From NCBI GenBank assembly GCA_029975215.1, contig JARKPO010000076.1:1-64000 (forward strand): a stretch of 64,000 bases of DNA, in the 5' to 3' direction. The position numbers and the translations under genes are program-made. A model generated the notes under the pieces. It made no database searches. It saw only the letters and a list, made by a program, of their open reading frames with translations, and was not told where the DNA came from. The DNA comes from Levilinea sp. (GTDB lineage Bacteria; Chloroflexota; Anaerolineae; Anaerolineales; Anaerolineaceae). This document shows positions 1 to 8,057 of the stretch, in pieces (position 1 is the first letter of the stretch; each line of letters begins with the position of its first letter).

Positions 1-82
1 GCCGCCTTCCGGCTTTTCGGCGTTGATCCGGTAGTTGAGTAAAGTATGCGTTGAGATTGTTTGTCATTCCTTCGGTATTCAT
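1..82 (-). CDS. ISAs1-like transposase, N-terminal fragment (cut by window edge)
   Basis: The reverse strand is open from an ATG at 82 to the window edge. It has a good ribosome binding site (GAGGAG) just upstream. The 27 visible residues include LNAYFTQLPDQRRKAGRR, which resembles the start of ISAs1-family transposases (the DDE_Tnp_1-associated N-terminal domain, with a typical f..lpDpRr...g.rh pattern). The catalytic DDE domain lies outside the window. A second in-frame ATG at 67 is possible. The gene ends of this fragment and of the methyltransferase at 121 are only about 40 bases apart, so an IS end should lie between them. I cannot define its terminal repeat. The family call rests on a short match. 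Confidence 0.55.
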   Translation of the reverse strand, partial: MNTEGMTNNLNAYFTQLPDQRRKAGRR

Positions 83-120
83 TGGGCTCCTCGTGGTTTC
101 TTTGAGGATACCCGATTTCT

Positions 121-975
121 CTAGAATGCGATTGCCCTAGGAAGCCCAATCCATTCGATTTCCGGCACATCCGCAAAGCGCCGCTGCATGGTTTCCAGGG
201 CCTGGGGGTTGTTATCCACCAACCAGAACTGCCGCCCCAGGCGCAGGCAGCTTTCACCTAAGGTGCCGCTGCCCGCGAAGAAATCCATGACCACATCGCC
301 AGGGTTGGATGAGGCGCGCACGATGCGGTTAAGGATGCCCAGGGGTTTCTGGGTGGGGTAGCCGTTGCGCTCTTTGCTGTTGGTTCCCACGATGGTGTAC
401 CACCAGGTATCCGTAGGCAGTTTGCCGCGCGCGGCTTTTTCGGGGCCCACCAGGCCGGGGGCCATATAGGGTTCGCGGTCAATATCTTCAACGTTAAAGG
501 TGTACTGCTGGGGGTCTTTGACGTAGAAGAGGATGTTGTCGTGCTTGGCGGGCCAGCGGTTCTTTGGCTTGCCGCCGTAATCATAGGCCCAGATGATTTC
601 ATTGAGAAAACAGTCGCGCCCAAAGAGTGCATCCAGCCAGATTTTGCAGTAATGCACTTCGCGGTAGTCAATGTGGAAATACAGACTGCCGTGAGGGGCA
701 AGAATGCGGTAGGCCTCTTCCAGGCGCGGACGAATGAAGCTCTCATAATCCTCAAACCAATCGGCGTACTGGCGGGTGGCGAGGGCTTCGGTGCGGTAGG
801 TGCTGCCCTGAAAGCCAATGCGGTCGCCCTGCGGGTCGCGCACGGTGCGAAGTTGGGTGCGAGCCTGCTGTCTGCCGGAATTAAAGGGCGGGTCAATATA
901 GATCAGGTCCACACAGCCCGCCGGGAGGGAGCGCAGGATGGGCAAATTATCGCCGAAGTAAATACGGTTGGGCAT
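121..975 (-). CDS. Site-specific DNA methyltransferase (N6-adenine/N4-cytosine, beta class)
   Basis: A 284-residue protein that should transfer a methyl group from S-adenosylmethionine to the exocyclic amine of adenine or cytosine in DNA. The catalytic motif DPPF is at residues 28-31. The SAM-binding FxGxG motif (DFFAGSGT) comes late, at about 231-238, so the order is that of the beta class. The TQKP segment before it is typical of the family. No restriction endonuclease lies in the window, so it looks like an orphan or a remnant of a system extending to the left. The ATG at 975 sits 6 nt after a TGTTAAAAT box, suggesting a leaderless mRNA. The C-terminus ends close to the neighbouring transposase and may have been altered by an insertion. 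Target sequence unknown. Confidence 0.88.
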   Translation of the reverse strand: MPNRIYFGDNLPILRSLPAGCVDLIYIDPPFNSGRQQARTQLRTVRDPQGDRIGFQGSTYRTEALATRQYADWFEDYESFIRPRLEEAYRILAPHGSLYFHIDYREVHYCKIWLDALFGRDCFLNEIIWAYDYGGKPKNRWPAKHDNILFYVKDPQQYTFNVEDIDREPYMAPGLVGPEKAARGKLPTDTWWYTIVGTNSKERNGYPTQKPLGILNRIVRASSNPGDVVMDFFAGSGTLGESCLRLGRQFWLVDNNPQALETMQRRFADVPEIEWIGLPRAIAF

Positions 976-981
976 GACCTG

Positions 982-990
982 ATTTTAACA
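982..990 (-). promoter_or_regulatory. Extended -10 promoter of the DNA methyltransferase
   Basis: Reverse strand TGTTAAAAT (TG, one base, TAAAAT). No convincing -35. Only 6 nt separate the box from the ATG at 975, so transcription would begin at or next to the start codon. Confidence 0.5.
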
Positions 991-1006
991 TGCTTTTGCC
1001 AGGTCG

Positions 1007-1034
1007 TTGACTCTGCGGGGTTTTTCGCTATACT
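1007..1034 (+). promoter_or_regulatory. Promoter of the dimethylargininase gene
   Basis: TTGACT at 1007-1012, a 16-bp spacer and TATACT at 1029-1034. About 33 nt of leader follow, with a GGGAGG ribosome binding site before the ATG at 1074. Confidence 0.7.
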
Positions 1035-1073
1035 CATGGATAGTTACTGTTCTATAACCCCTGGGAGGTTTTC

Positions 1074-1832
1074 ATGTTTACACAGGTGATTGCCCGTCTG
1101 CCGGGCGCGGATTTTGCCAATGGGCTGACGACGGCTGCTTTGGGCGTGCCGGATTACAACTTGATGTTGCAGCAGCACGCGGATTACCTGCACACTTTTG
1201 AGCGGCTGGGCATCGCTGTCACCCTGCTGCCGGCCCTGCCGGGCTACCCGGACGCCTATTTCGTGGAGGATACGGCTGTGGTCACGCCTGAACTGGCGGT
1301 GATTGCGCGCCCAGGGGCGGCAGCGAGGCGGGGGGAAGAAGACAGCATGGAGCCGGTGTTGGCTCGTTTTCGCCCCACGGTGAAAATTGAGGCGCCGGGA
1401 ACGCTGGACGGCGGGGATGTGCTGATGGTGGAACGCCATGTCTTCATCGGTGTGTCAGAACGCACCAACGCCGAGGGCGCGGCCCAATTGGGCGCGTTTT
1501 TGGAGCCGCACGGCTATACCTGGCAGGCGGTTCCGGTGGCGGCGGGTTTGCACCTGAAATCTTCGGTGACATATGTGGGCCAGAACACGCTGCTGATCAC
1601 GCCCACCTTTGCGGACCGCCCCGAATTTGCCAATTATTCCCGGCTGGTCGTGCCCGCGGAAGAAGAATACGCGGCCAATACCTTGTTGGTCAACGAGCAT
1701 CTCATCACTCCGGCGGGGTTCCCGCGCACGCGCAGCCTGCTGGAAACGCTGGGATATCCGGTGATTGAACAGGCGGTGAGTGAGCCGCGCAAGATGGACG
1801 GCGGGCTGAGCTGTATGACGCTGCGGTTTTAG
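1074..1832 (+). CDS. ddaH: N(G),N(G)-dimethylarginine dimethylaminohydrolase (dimethylargininase)
   Basis: A 252-residue cytosolic enzyme of the guanidino-modifying (arginine deiminase-like) superfamily. It should hydrolyse mono- and dimethylarginine to citrulline and methylamines. The superfamily landmarks are in order: FVED at 63-66, the DGGD loop at 112-115, catalytic His160 in GLHLKS, and the nucleophile Cys247 in LSCMTLRF at the extreme C-terminus. Length matches bacterial DDAH. The ATG is preceded by GGGAGG and by a good promoter. It is divergent from the methyltransferase and not obviously in an operon. An alternative in the same fold would be another small amidinohydrolase; the C-terminal LSCMTLRF favours DDAH. 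Confidence 0.87.
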   Translation: MFTQVIARLPGADFANGLTTAALGVPDYNLMLQQHADYLHTFERLGIAVTLLPALPGYPDAYFVEDTAVVTPELAVIARPGAAARRGEEDSMEPVLARFRPTVKIEAPGTLDGGDVLMVERHVFIGVSERTNAEGAAQLGAFLEPHGYTWQAVPVAAGLHLKSSVTYVGQNTLLITPTFADRPEFANYSRLVVPAEEEYAANTLLVNEHLITPAGFPRTRSLLETLGYPVIEQAVSEPRKMDGGLSCMTLRF

Positions 1833-1862
1833 GGCGCGCCAAATTTGCTGGCATGATTTGGC

Positions 1863-1891
1863 TTGCGGCATAACATTACTCTCCTTATAAT
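1863..1891 (+). promoter_or_regulatory. Promoter of the subtilase gene
   Basis: TTGCGG at 1863-1868, a 17-bp spacer and a perfect TATAAT at 1886-1891. The predicted start near 1898 leaves a leader of about 170 nt before the ATG at 2072. Confidence 0.6.
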
Positions 1892-1897
1892 TGTAAA

Positions 1898-2071
1898 ATG
1901 TGACTGCTCTGAATGGGCAGCCTCTTCTCCGCGTATCAGCGGTAGGATGGGGCGGGCGGTTAACGGCGGGGATTACGTCAGGCGAGCTCCGGTAGTCGAT
2001 TGAGAGAAAGCCCCTGGCGATCTAGCAAAAGGTCACTCCTTAATTTCGATTTGTGCAAAGGAAGGAATTCT
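1898..2071 (+). promoter_or_regulatory. Long structured 5' leader of the subtilase mRNA (possible cis-regulatory RNA)
   Basis: This leader has no convincing ORF and several potential helices: a CTGC/GCAG hairpin near 1901-1919, CCGC/GCGG enclosing GTATCA near 1928-1942, GGGGC pairing with a later GCCCC, and GATTAC pairing with GTAGTC inside it. I do not recognise a known riboswitch consensus. The ribosome binding site is AAGGAAGG just before the ATG. This is a structural impression only. Confidence 0.3.
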
Positions 2072-4435
2072 ATGAAAAAGACACGCGTTGTTCATCTGCT
2101 CATCGCGCTGCTCCTGGCACTCAGCCTGCTGCCCGCGGCTGCCCCAGCGCAGGCGCAGGCAGCACCTGCTGTCCCGGAGGGTGAATATGTGCCGGGTGAG
2201 CTGGTGATTGGTTTTGATACCTCCGTGAAGGTTGTCATGAGCCAGGCAACAGCCCTGGCGGGGTCGGTGGACGCACAGGTGGTCAAGGTGTTTGACCAGA
2301 CGGCTGTGATCAGCTTTGACCCTGAGGCAGATGTGACGGCAGTGGCGGCCCGTTTGGCGGGCCAGCCGGGCGTGCGCTTTGTGGAGCCGAACTATGTGCG
2401 CCGTTTGCCGGAACAATTACTGACCTCTGCGGAGCCCTTCCAACTTAAGGAAGTTGACCGCAAGCTGCCCAACAAGCAGAAATTAACGGTGGACCAGCTG
2501 CTGTCCATGCGCACGGTCAAGCGCACCGGCGGCAAAGTGCAGGTCATTCCCACGTACCCCAATGATGAATTTGAGAGCTGGGGCAACGCCTGGATTGGTC
2601 ACGATATTATCTGGCCGGAGAAGAAATTGTCTCCGATGGTGTGCGTGATTGACACTGGCGTGGATATCAACCACCCTGACCTGAAGGGTCGGGTCGTTAA
2701 CGGCTATGACTTTGTCAACGATGACAAGATCGCGGATGACCATTACGGCCACGGCACGCATGTGGCCGGAACGATCGCTGCCAAGGTTAATAACGGCATG
2801 GGCCCGGCGGGCATTTCCAACGGCAAGGTTCTGGCGGTGAAAGTCCTCTCCGATCAGGGCTGGGGTACCAGCGCCGACATCGCTGCGGGCATTCGCTACT
2901 GCGCCAACAACAAGGCCGTGAAGGTCTTGAACCTCAGCCTGGGCGGAAGTGAAGGCTCGGCGGTGGAATACGACGCCTTGCATCTGGCCGTCAACCAGGG
3001 TAAGTTCGTGGCCATGGCCGCGGGCAACGGCAGCACCAGTGAAATGCACTACCCGGCGGCGTTTGCCTCCCCCTTGTCGGTTCCGCCGGTGGGTTCGGTG
3101 GATGACGGCGCTGCCAATACCATCCACGAAGGCATGGTCTCTGTGGGTGCGATTGCCTCCGAAGAGACCTGGGTGGATATGGACGGCAACGGAATTGATG
3201 ATGACGGCGAATATTTTGAAGGCTGCGCAGCCTATTTCTCCAATTACGGCGCCTGGGTTGAGATCGTTGCGCCGGGTGAAGATATTTTCTCCACGATCCC
3301 GGTCAGCTATCCTTCGGTGATCGGCCAATATTCGCTGGGTAGTGATTCTGAATACTTGAGCGGTACCTCGATGGCCACCCCGCATGTGGCGGCGGCCGCT
3401 GCGCGGGTCTGGTCGCTGGATAAAGCCTTGACCAACGCGGATGTGGAGGGCATTCTGATGGATTCGGGCCGCCCGGTGATCTTGGCGGTGGATCCGAATG
3501 TGATTGATCCCACGGTGGGCTCCAGCGACAGCGGATATCTGGGCGAAATGCCCTTCTGCTGGCCGTTCGCTGATGTCCCCTTCACCGCGGCTGAAGATAT
3601 GGAAAACGCGGTGGAATTGGACCTGGCTGCGGCGATGGGACGCGGTGCGTTGACTGTGTTCCCCTACGATGCGGTGACCGGCCTGCCGCTGGCTGGCGCG
3701 CAAATCGCGGCGGTGGATGCTGTCACCAACAAGGTGGTGGATACCGCGGCTGTCTCGACCCCCTTCTATGAATTCCCGGCGGTGGACCTGATCAACCTGC
3801 CTGTGGGGCCGTACAATGCTCGTGTCAAAGCCAAAGGTTACACCGCGGGCTTGCAGACGGCGGCTGAAGGTTTATTCGCCTCCGCAGGTGTGTTTGAAAG
3901 CAATTCGGCTGATCACTTCCTGGTCGTCCCGCCCGCTGGCGATTTCCAGGTGGTTTCGCAGTGGGACTGGTGGAATTACTTCGACGAATTGGATTCCTAC
4001 CTGTGGCTGCCCGAGGCCACGCCGTTCATCGTTGGCCCGGAGAAGTACGGCGCTTTGTATCCCAACAACCCCACTTCCGAAGTTGGCGCCATGTGGGAGT
4101 TCCCCTTTGCCCGCTACCAGCGCTTTGACGAAGAAGACTATCAGACCTGGGAAGTGCTGAGCATCAAACGCGCTGGTGCCAAGGTGAAACTGGCGGGTGA
4201 CTATCAGGTTCTGTTCACCGATAACGGCGACGGTTCCCTGCTCAACCAGTGGATCAAAGTGACCGCCTGGTTCAATGGAAAGGTGATCGGCGGCGTCACG
4301 CGTGATTTCACTGCAGATGCTTGCGACCCCTTGCTGACCGAAGCCTGGTGGCACGCTGGCACGGTGAACGGCAAGACCTTCACCGCTGTGGACGCCTGCG
4401 GTACGAACGCGATCTGGCCCTATGTCATTCCGTAA
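2072..4435 (+). CDS. Secreted subtilisin-like serine protease (S8 family)
   Basis: A 787-residue extracellular protease. The ATG at 2072 is chosen because AAGGAAGG precedes it and it begins a clear signal peptide (MKKTR, a Leu/Ala-rich core, then AQAQA). A propeptide of inhibitor I9 type (about 40-120) follows. The S8 triad is Asp194 (VIDTGVD), His227 (HGTHVAGT) and Ser433 (GTSMATPH). An insert with DMDGNGIDDDGE between His and Ser looks like a calcium-binding loop. After about residue 525 there is a carboxypeptidase-regulatory-like beta domain and a further C-terminal beta-rich part of unknown function. It has its own promoter and a strong terminator, so it is monocistronic. An in-frame start at 2000 would add a non-signal-like extension and is less likely. 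Confidence 0.92.
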   Translation: MKKTRVVHLLIALLLALSLLPAAAPAQAQAAPAVPEGEYVPGELVIGFDTSVKVVMSQATALAGSVDAQVVKVFDQTAVISFDPEADVTAVAARLAGQPGVRFVEPNYVRRLPEQLLTSAEPFQLKEVDRKLPNKQKLTVDQLLSMRTVKRTGGKVQVIPTYPNDEFESWGNAWIGHDIIWPEKKLSPMVCVIDTGVDINHPDLKGRVVNGYDFVNDDKIADDHYGHGTHVAGTIAAKVNNGMGPAGISNGKVLAVKVLSDQGWGTSADIAAGIRYCANNKAVKVLNLSLGGSEGSAVEYDALHLAVNQGKFVAMAAGNGSTSEMHYPAAFASPLSVPPVGSVDDGAANTIHEGMVSVGAIASEETWVDMDGNGIDDDGEYFEGCAAYFSNYGAWVEIVAPGEDIFSTIPVSYPSVIGQYSLGSDSEYLSGTSMATPHVAAAAARVWSLDKALTNADVEGILMDSGRPVILAVDPNVIDPTVGSSDSGYLGEMPFCWPFADVPFTAAEDMENAVELDLAAAMGRGALTVFPYDAVTGLPLAGAQIAAVDAVTNKVVDTAAVSTPFYEFPAVDLINLPVGPYNARVKAKGYTAGLQTAAEGLFASAGVFESNSADHFLVVPPAGDFQVVSQWDWWNYFDELDSYLWLPEATPFIVGPEKYGALYPNNPTSEVGAMWEFPFARYQRFDEEDYQTWEVLSIKRAGAKVKLAGDYQVLFTDNGDGSLLNQWIKVTAWFNGKVIGGVTRDFTADACDPLLTEAWWHAGTVNGKTFTAVDACGTNAIWPYVIP

Positions 4436-4469
4436 CCGCTGAGCGCTGCGAAGCCTCTCAACCACTCTG

Positions 4470-4500
4470 CTCCGCCGGTGAAAACCGGCGGAGTTCTTTT
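4470..4500 (+). terminator. Intrinsic terminator of the subtilase gene
   Basis: A perfect stem CTCCGCCGGT / ACCGGCGGAG with a GAAA loop, followed by TTCTTTT. Confidence 0.9.
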
Positions 4501-4526
4501 AATCGGCGTCCGGCTGACCCTGGGCA

Positions 4527-4535
4527 TGGTAAAAT
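4527..4535 (+). promoter_or_regulatory. Extended -10 promoter of the methyltransferase-glycosyltransferase operon
   Basis: TGGTAAAAT (TG, one base, TAAAAT). It overlaps the in-frame ATG at 4526, which argues that this ATG is not the real start. The predicted transcript start near 4542 leaves about 32 nt before TTG 4574. Confidence 0.45.
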
Positions 4536-4573
4536 CAAATGATCTTCAATTTTATTACGAACAGGAACCAAAT

Positions 4574-6025
4574 TTGGACCCGCACGAACCCTCTCTTGAC
4601 CCTGCGTATCAACGTTATCAATCCGAGCGCCGCACCCATTGGGAGCAGGTCGCAGAACGGCTGAAAACCTGGAAAGGCTGGGGCGGTGCATATCAGCGCC
4701 GTCTGGCCAAAATCTACCGCTACTTGATCCCTGAGGGTCAGCGGGTTTTGGAAATTGGCTGCGGATCAGGCCATCTACTGGCCGCGCTGAAGCCCGCCTA
4801 CGGCGTGGGGGTGGATTTTTCGGCGGGGATGGTGGAACGCGCCCGCAGTGCGCACCCGCAGCTGCATTTTGTTCAGGCTGACGCGCACGAACTGGATGTG
4901 CTAGGGCCTTTTGATGTGATCGTGCTGTCGGACCTGGTGAACGATTTGTGGGATGTGCAGACGGTCTTTGACCGCCTGAAGCCGCTGTGCACGCCTGCTA
5001 CCCGCATTTTGATCAATTATTACAGCCGGTTGTGGGAGCTGCCCCTGCGCGCGGCGCGGGCTTTGGGCCTGGCGGCCCCCAACCTGTATCAGAACTGGCT
5101 GACACCATCGGATGTGGAAAATTTGCTGGTGCTGGCCAATTTTGAGCCGATTCGCACCTGGGAAGAGGTGATCCTGCCGCTGGATATTCCCCTATTGACG
5201 CCGTTTTTTAACCGTTTTCTGGTGCGCCTCTGGCCGTTCAACCATCTGGCCCTCACCCATTTCACCCTGGCGCGCCCGGCTCCGGTGCGGCGGGATGTGC
5301 CCGAAAAGCCAGTGGTTTCGGTGCTGGTTCCGGCGCGCAACGAGGCGGGCAATATTCCTGCCATTTTTGCGCGGGTTCCCGAGATGGGAGCGGGCACAGA
5401 GCTGATCTTCGTGGAGGGCAATTCCACCGATAACACCTATGAAGCCATTCAGCAGGCCATCGCTGCCAACCCTCAACGCCGTGCGGTGCTGCTGCGTCAG
5501 CCAGGGGTGGGCAAAGGGGACGCCGTGCGCGCGGGCTTTGATGTGGCCCAGGGGGATATTTTGATGATTTTGGACGCCGATCTGACAGTCCCGCCGGAGG
5601 ATCTGCCGCGCTTTTATGAGGCGCTGGTATCGGGCAAGGGCGATTTCATCAACGGAGTGCGTCTGGTGTACCCGATGGAAAAAGACGCTATGCGCTTTTT
5701 TAACTTCCTCGGCAATAAATTCTTCTCGATCGTTTTTTCGTGGCTGCTGGGGCAGCCGGTAAAAGATACCCTGTGCGGCACGAAGGTGCTGTGGAAGCAG
5801 GATTACCGCACCATCGCCGCTAACCGCGCTTATTTTGGCGATTTCGACCCCTTTGGCGACTTTGACCTGTTGTTTGGGGCAGCCCGCCTGAATTTTAAGA
5901 TCATGGATCTGCCCATCCGCTACCGTGAACGCACCTACGGCACCACCAACATCCAGCGCTGGAAACACGGCTGGCTGCTGCTGCGCATGGTGTCGTTTGC
6001 CTCGCGGCGCATGAAATTTATCTAA
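4574..6025 (+). CDS. Fusion: class I SAM-dependent methyltransferase + family 2 glycosyltransferase
   Basis: Two enzymes in one chain of about 483 residues. The N-terminal half is a Rossmann methyltransferase with the SAM motif VLEIGCGSGHLLAAL and a following acidic strand. The C-terminal half is a dolichol-phosphate-mannose-synthase-like GT2: VSVLVPARNEAGN, FVEGNSTDNT and the metal-binding ILDADLT. It ends in a helix rather than membrane segments. GT2 enzymes of this type move a sugar from a nucleotide donor to a polyprenyl phosphate; the methylated substrate is unknown. I prefer the TTG at 4574 because AGGA lies 7 nt upstream and an extended -10 box overlaps the ATG at 4526; 4526 is the alternative. 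First gene of an operon with xseA, 18 nt apart. Confidence 0.85.
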   Translation: MDPHEPSLDPAYQRYQSERRTHWEQVAERLKTWKGWGGAYQRRLAKIYRYLIPEGQRVLEIGCGSGHLLAALKPAYGVGVDFSAGMVERARSAHPQLHFVQADAHELDVLGPFDVIVLSDLVNDLWDVQTVFDRLKPLCTPATRILINYYSRLWELPLRAARALGLAAPNLYQNWLTPSDVENLLVLANFEPIRTWEEVILPLDIPLLTPFFNRFLVRLWPFNHLALTHFTLARPAPVRRDVPEKPVVSVLVPARNEAGNIPAIFARVPEMGAGTELIFVEGNSTDNTYEAIQQAIAANPQRRAVLLRQPGVGKGDAVRAGFDVAQGDILMILDADLTVPPEDLPRFYEALVSGKGDFINGVRLVYPMEKDAMRFFNFLGNKFFSIVFSWLLGQPVKDTLCGTKVLWKQDYRTIAANRAYFGDFDPFGDFDLLFGAARLNFKIMDLPIRYRERTYGTTNIQRWKHGWLLLRMVSFASRRMKFI

Positions 6026-6043
6026 CGCGAACCGAGGGAGGCT

Positions 6044-7297
6044 ATGCGACAGCCCGCTTTGTTTGGACCCGCTGCCTGGAGCGTCACCGAGCTGACGCGC
6101 TACATCCGCCAACGCCTGGAAGGCGATGAGCTGCTGCAGGATGTATGGGTGAGCGGCGAGATCAGCAATTTTAAGCGGGCCACCAGCGGCCACCTGTACT
6201 TCACGCTGAAAGACACGGCAGCGGCGCTGCAGTGCGTCATCTGGCGCAGCACCGCCCAACGCATCCGCCTGGAGCTGCAAAACGGACTGGCGGTGGACGC
6301 CCACGGGGCGATCACCCTGTATGAACGCGACGGCTCGTATCAATTGATCGTCACCAGTCTGCGCCTGGCGGGGGAGGGGCAGCTGTATCTGGAATTTGTG
6401 CGCCTGAAGGCAGAGCTGGAGGCCGAAGGGTTGTTTGATCCATCCCGCAAACGCCCCATCCCCGAACGCCCGCGGCGCATTGGCATTGTCACCTCGGCCA
6501 CGGGGGCAGCCTTGCAGGACATGCTCAACACCCTGGCGAACCGCTACCGTATGGCCGAAGTGGTGGTGGCCCCCGCGGCGGTGCAGGGGGTGGAGGCCCC
6601 GCCGCAGATCACAGCGGCCCTGAGCGCACTGCAGCGGCTTTCTCCGCCGCCGGATGTGATTTTGGTGGCTCGTGGGGGCGGGTCGCTGGAAGATCTATGG
6701 GCGTTCAACGATGAACGCGTGGTGCGGGCCGTGGCCAACTGCGCCGTGCCGGTGATCAGCGGGGTGGGGCACGAGACGGATTTTACCCTGACGGATTTTG
6801 CCGCGGATCTGCGCGCGCCCACGCCCACAGGGGCCGCCGTGGCGGCAGTTCCCCCGCAAAGCGACCTTCAATATGAACTGGCCGGGTTGTGGCAGCGGGC
6901 TGAGACGGCGCTTTTGACGCGATTGCAAGAAGAGCGCGCGCTGTTGGACGAAGCTGCGCAGCGCATGAGCTGGACTTCGCCGCTGCGCCGGGTGCAGATG
7001 GAGCGGCAGGCGCTGGACCGGTTGGTGGAGCGGCGTGAGCGTGCCGTTCAACAAACCCTGGCGCTGCGCCGGGTGCATATGCAGGCTCTGGAAAAACGCC
7101 TGGCGGGGGTGAACCCCACGGCGGTTTTGCAGCGCGGCTACGCCTGGGTATCGGACTCACATGGGCATTTGGTGCGTAGTGTGGGGCAGGTGCAGGCGGG
7201 CGAGCGGGTAGAGGTGCGCGTAGCTGACGGAACCTTTGGCGCGCAGGTCAGCACCCCGCCGCACCCTGCGGACAGCCGCCCTAAGGAGATAAAATGA
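6044..7297 (+). CDS. xseA: Exodeoxyribonuclease VII large subunit
   Basis: A 417-residue catalytic subunit of ExoVII, which degrades single-stranded DNA from both ends into oligonucleotides. The N-terminal OB-fold (about 8-100, starting with the typical WSVTELTRYIR) is followed by the nuclease domain with RPRRIGIVTSATGAA, VARGGGSLEDLW and GVGHETDFTL(T)DF. A long helical region follows from about 280, and a short C-terminal segment (NPTAVLQRGYAWV). The start has GAGGGAGG-like pairing potential upstream. It overlaps xseB by 4 nt (ATGA), consistent with translational coupling of the two subunits. Confidence 0.96.
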   Translation: MRQPALFGPAAWSVTELTRYIRQRLEGDELLQDVWVSGEISNFKRATSGHLYFTLKDTAAALQCVIWRSTAQRIRLELQNGLAVDAHGAITLYERDGSYQLIVTSLRLAGEGQLYLEFVRLKAELEAEGLFDPSRKRPIPERPRRIGIVTSATGAALQDMLNTLANRYRMAEVVVAPAAVQGVEAPPQITAALSALQRLSPPPDVILVARGGGSLEDLWAFNDERVVRAVANCAVPVISGVGHETDFTLTDFAADLRAPTPTGAAVAAVPPQSDLQYELAGLWQRAETALLTRLQEERALLDEAAQRMSWTSPLRRVQMERQALDRLVERRERAVQQTLALRRVHMQALEKRLAGVNPTAVLQRGYAWVSDSHGHLVRSVGQVQAGERVEVRVADGTFGAQVSTPPHPADSRPKEIK

Positions 7298-7530
7298 AAA
7301 AGAACCCTGTGGACATTGAAACCATGACCTATGAACAGGCTTATGCGGAGCTGGAACAGGTGGTGGCCGCTTTGGAGGGGGATCAAAGCGCGTTGGAAGA
7401 GTCGCTCACCCTGTTTGAGCGCGGTCAGGCCCTGGCGCGGCGCTGCGCCCAGCTGTTAGATCAGGCTGAACTGCGCGTGCGCCAACTGCGCATGGAATTG
7501 GGCACATTGGAGGCGGACGAGGAGGGCTAA
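7294..7530 (+). CDS. xseB: Exodeoxyribonuclease VII small subunit
   Basis: A 78-residue helical partner of XseA. It has the family signature: MTYEQAYAELEQVVAALEG, then a LEESLTLFERGQALARRC helix. Several small subunits wrap the helical part of the large one. The overlaps with xseA (4 nt) and with the next gene (1 nt, TAATG) indicate a tight operon. Confidence 0.95.
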   Translation: MKKNPVDIETMTYEQAYAELEQVVAALEGDQSALEESLTLFERGQALARRCAQLLDQAELRVRQLRMELGTLEADEEG

Positions 7531-7982
7531 TGTTCTGGGAAAACCTGGCGCCGTATCGAATTTTGATCTCCGGCTTGTTGGCATGGTGGCTGGCGCAGGT
7601 GTTAAAGCCGCTATTTTATTACTGGACGTCGCGGCGCTGGAACTGGGGGATGTGGATCAGCGCGGGGGGCATGCCCAGCTCACACTCGTCCCTGGTGGTC
7701 TCCACGGCGGTGGCCATCGGCCTGTTCTCCGGCTTTGAGACGCCCGCATTCGCCGTGAGCCTGGCGGTGGCCATGATTGTGGTCTATGACGCGGCCGGGG
7801 TGCGGCGGCAGGCGGGCATCCACGCCCAAAGAATCAACATGATGCTCAATGAATTTTTCAGCGGGCATCCCATTTCGCAGGAGGCGCTGAGGGAAGTGCT
7901 GGGGCACACCCCGCGGCAGGTGATTGCGGGCATTTTCCTGGGCATTCTCGTTCCGCTGCTGATCTATTTCCTCTGGCCGTGA
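7530..7982 (+). CDS. DUF212 (divergent PAP2/YuiD family) membrane protein
   Basis: A 150-residue integral membrane protein of the DUF212 family, distantly related to PAP2 phosphatases and vanadium haloperoxidases. It has several hydrophobic helices. The conserved features are the GGMPSSHSSLVVS motif, a VVYDAAGVRRQAGIHA segment and a late GHTPRQVIAG motif. The enzymatic role is not established for the family. It is the last gene of the xse operon and is followed by a terminator. No functional link to ExoVII is evident. Confidence 0.88.
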   Translation: MFWENLAPYRILISGLLAWWLAQVLKPLFYYWTSRRWNWGMWISAGGMPSSHSSLVVSTAVAIGLFSGFETPAFAVSLAVAMIVVYDAAGVRRQAGIHAQRINMMLNEFFSGHPISQEALREVLGHTPRQVIAGIFLGILVPLLIYFLWP

Positions 7983-8001
7983 GACGTTGAGAAAATAAGA
8001 A

Positions 8002-8040
8002 CAGCCCCCCGCTGTGAAAGCACAGGCGGGGGGCTTTGTT
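8002..8040. terminator. Bidirectional intrinsic terminator
   Basis: The stem AGCCCCCCGC / GCGGGGGGCT (nearly perfect) is followed by TTTGTTCT on the plus strand and by a T-rich stretch on the minus strand. It ends the xse operon and the convergent leucine-rich-repeat gene. Confidence 0.85.
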
Positions 8041-8057
8041 CTGATCGGGGAGTGCGG

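Noticed and set aside
2483..3703. 406-codon reverse open frame
   Set aside because: Antisense to the subtilase catalytic domain; no start signals or family resemblance.
4478..4573. Upstream starts for the methyltransferase-glycosyltransferase (ATG 4478 and 4526)
   Set aside because: 4478 lies inside the subtilase terminator and 4526 overlaps an extended -10 box; TTG 4574 has an AGGA site at proper distance.
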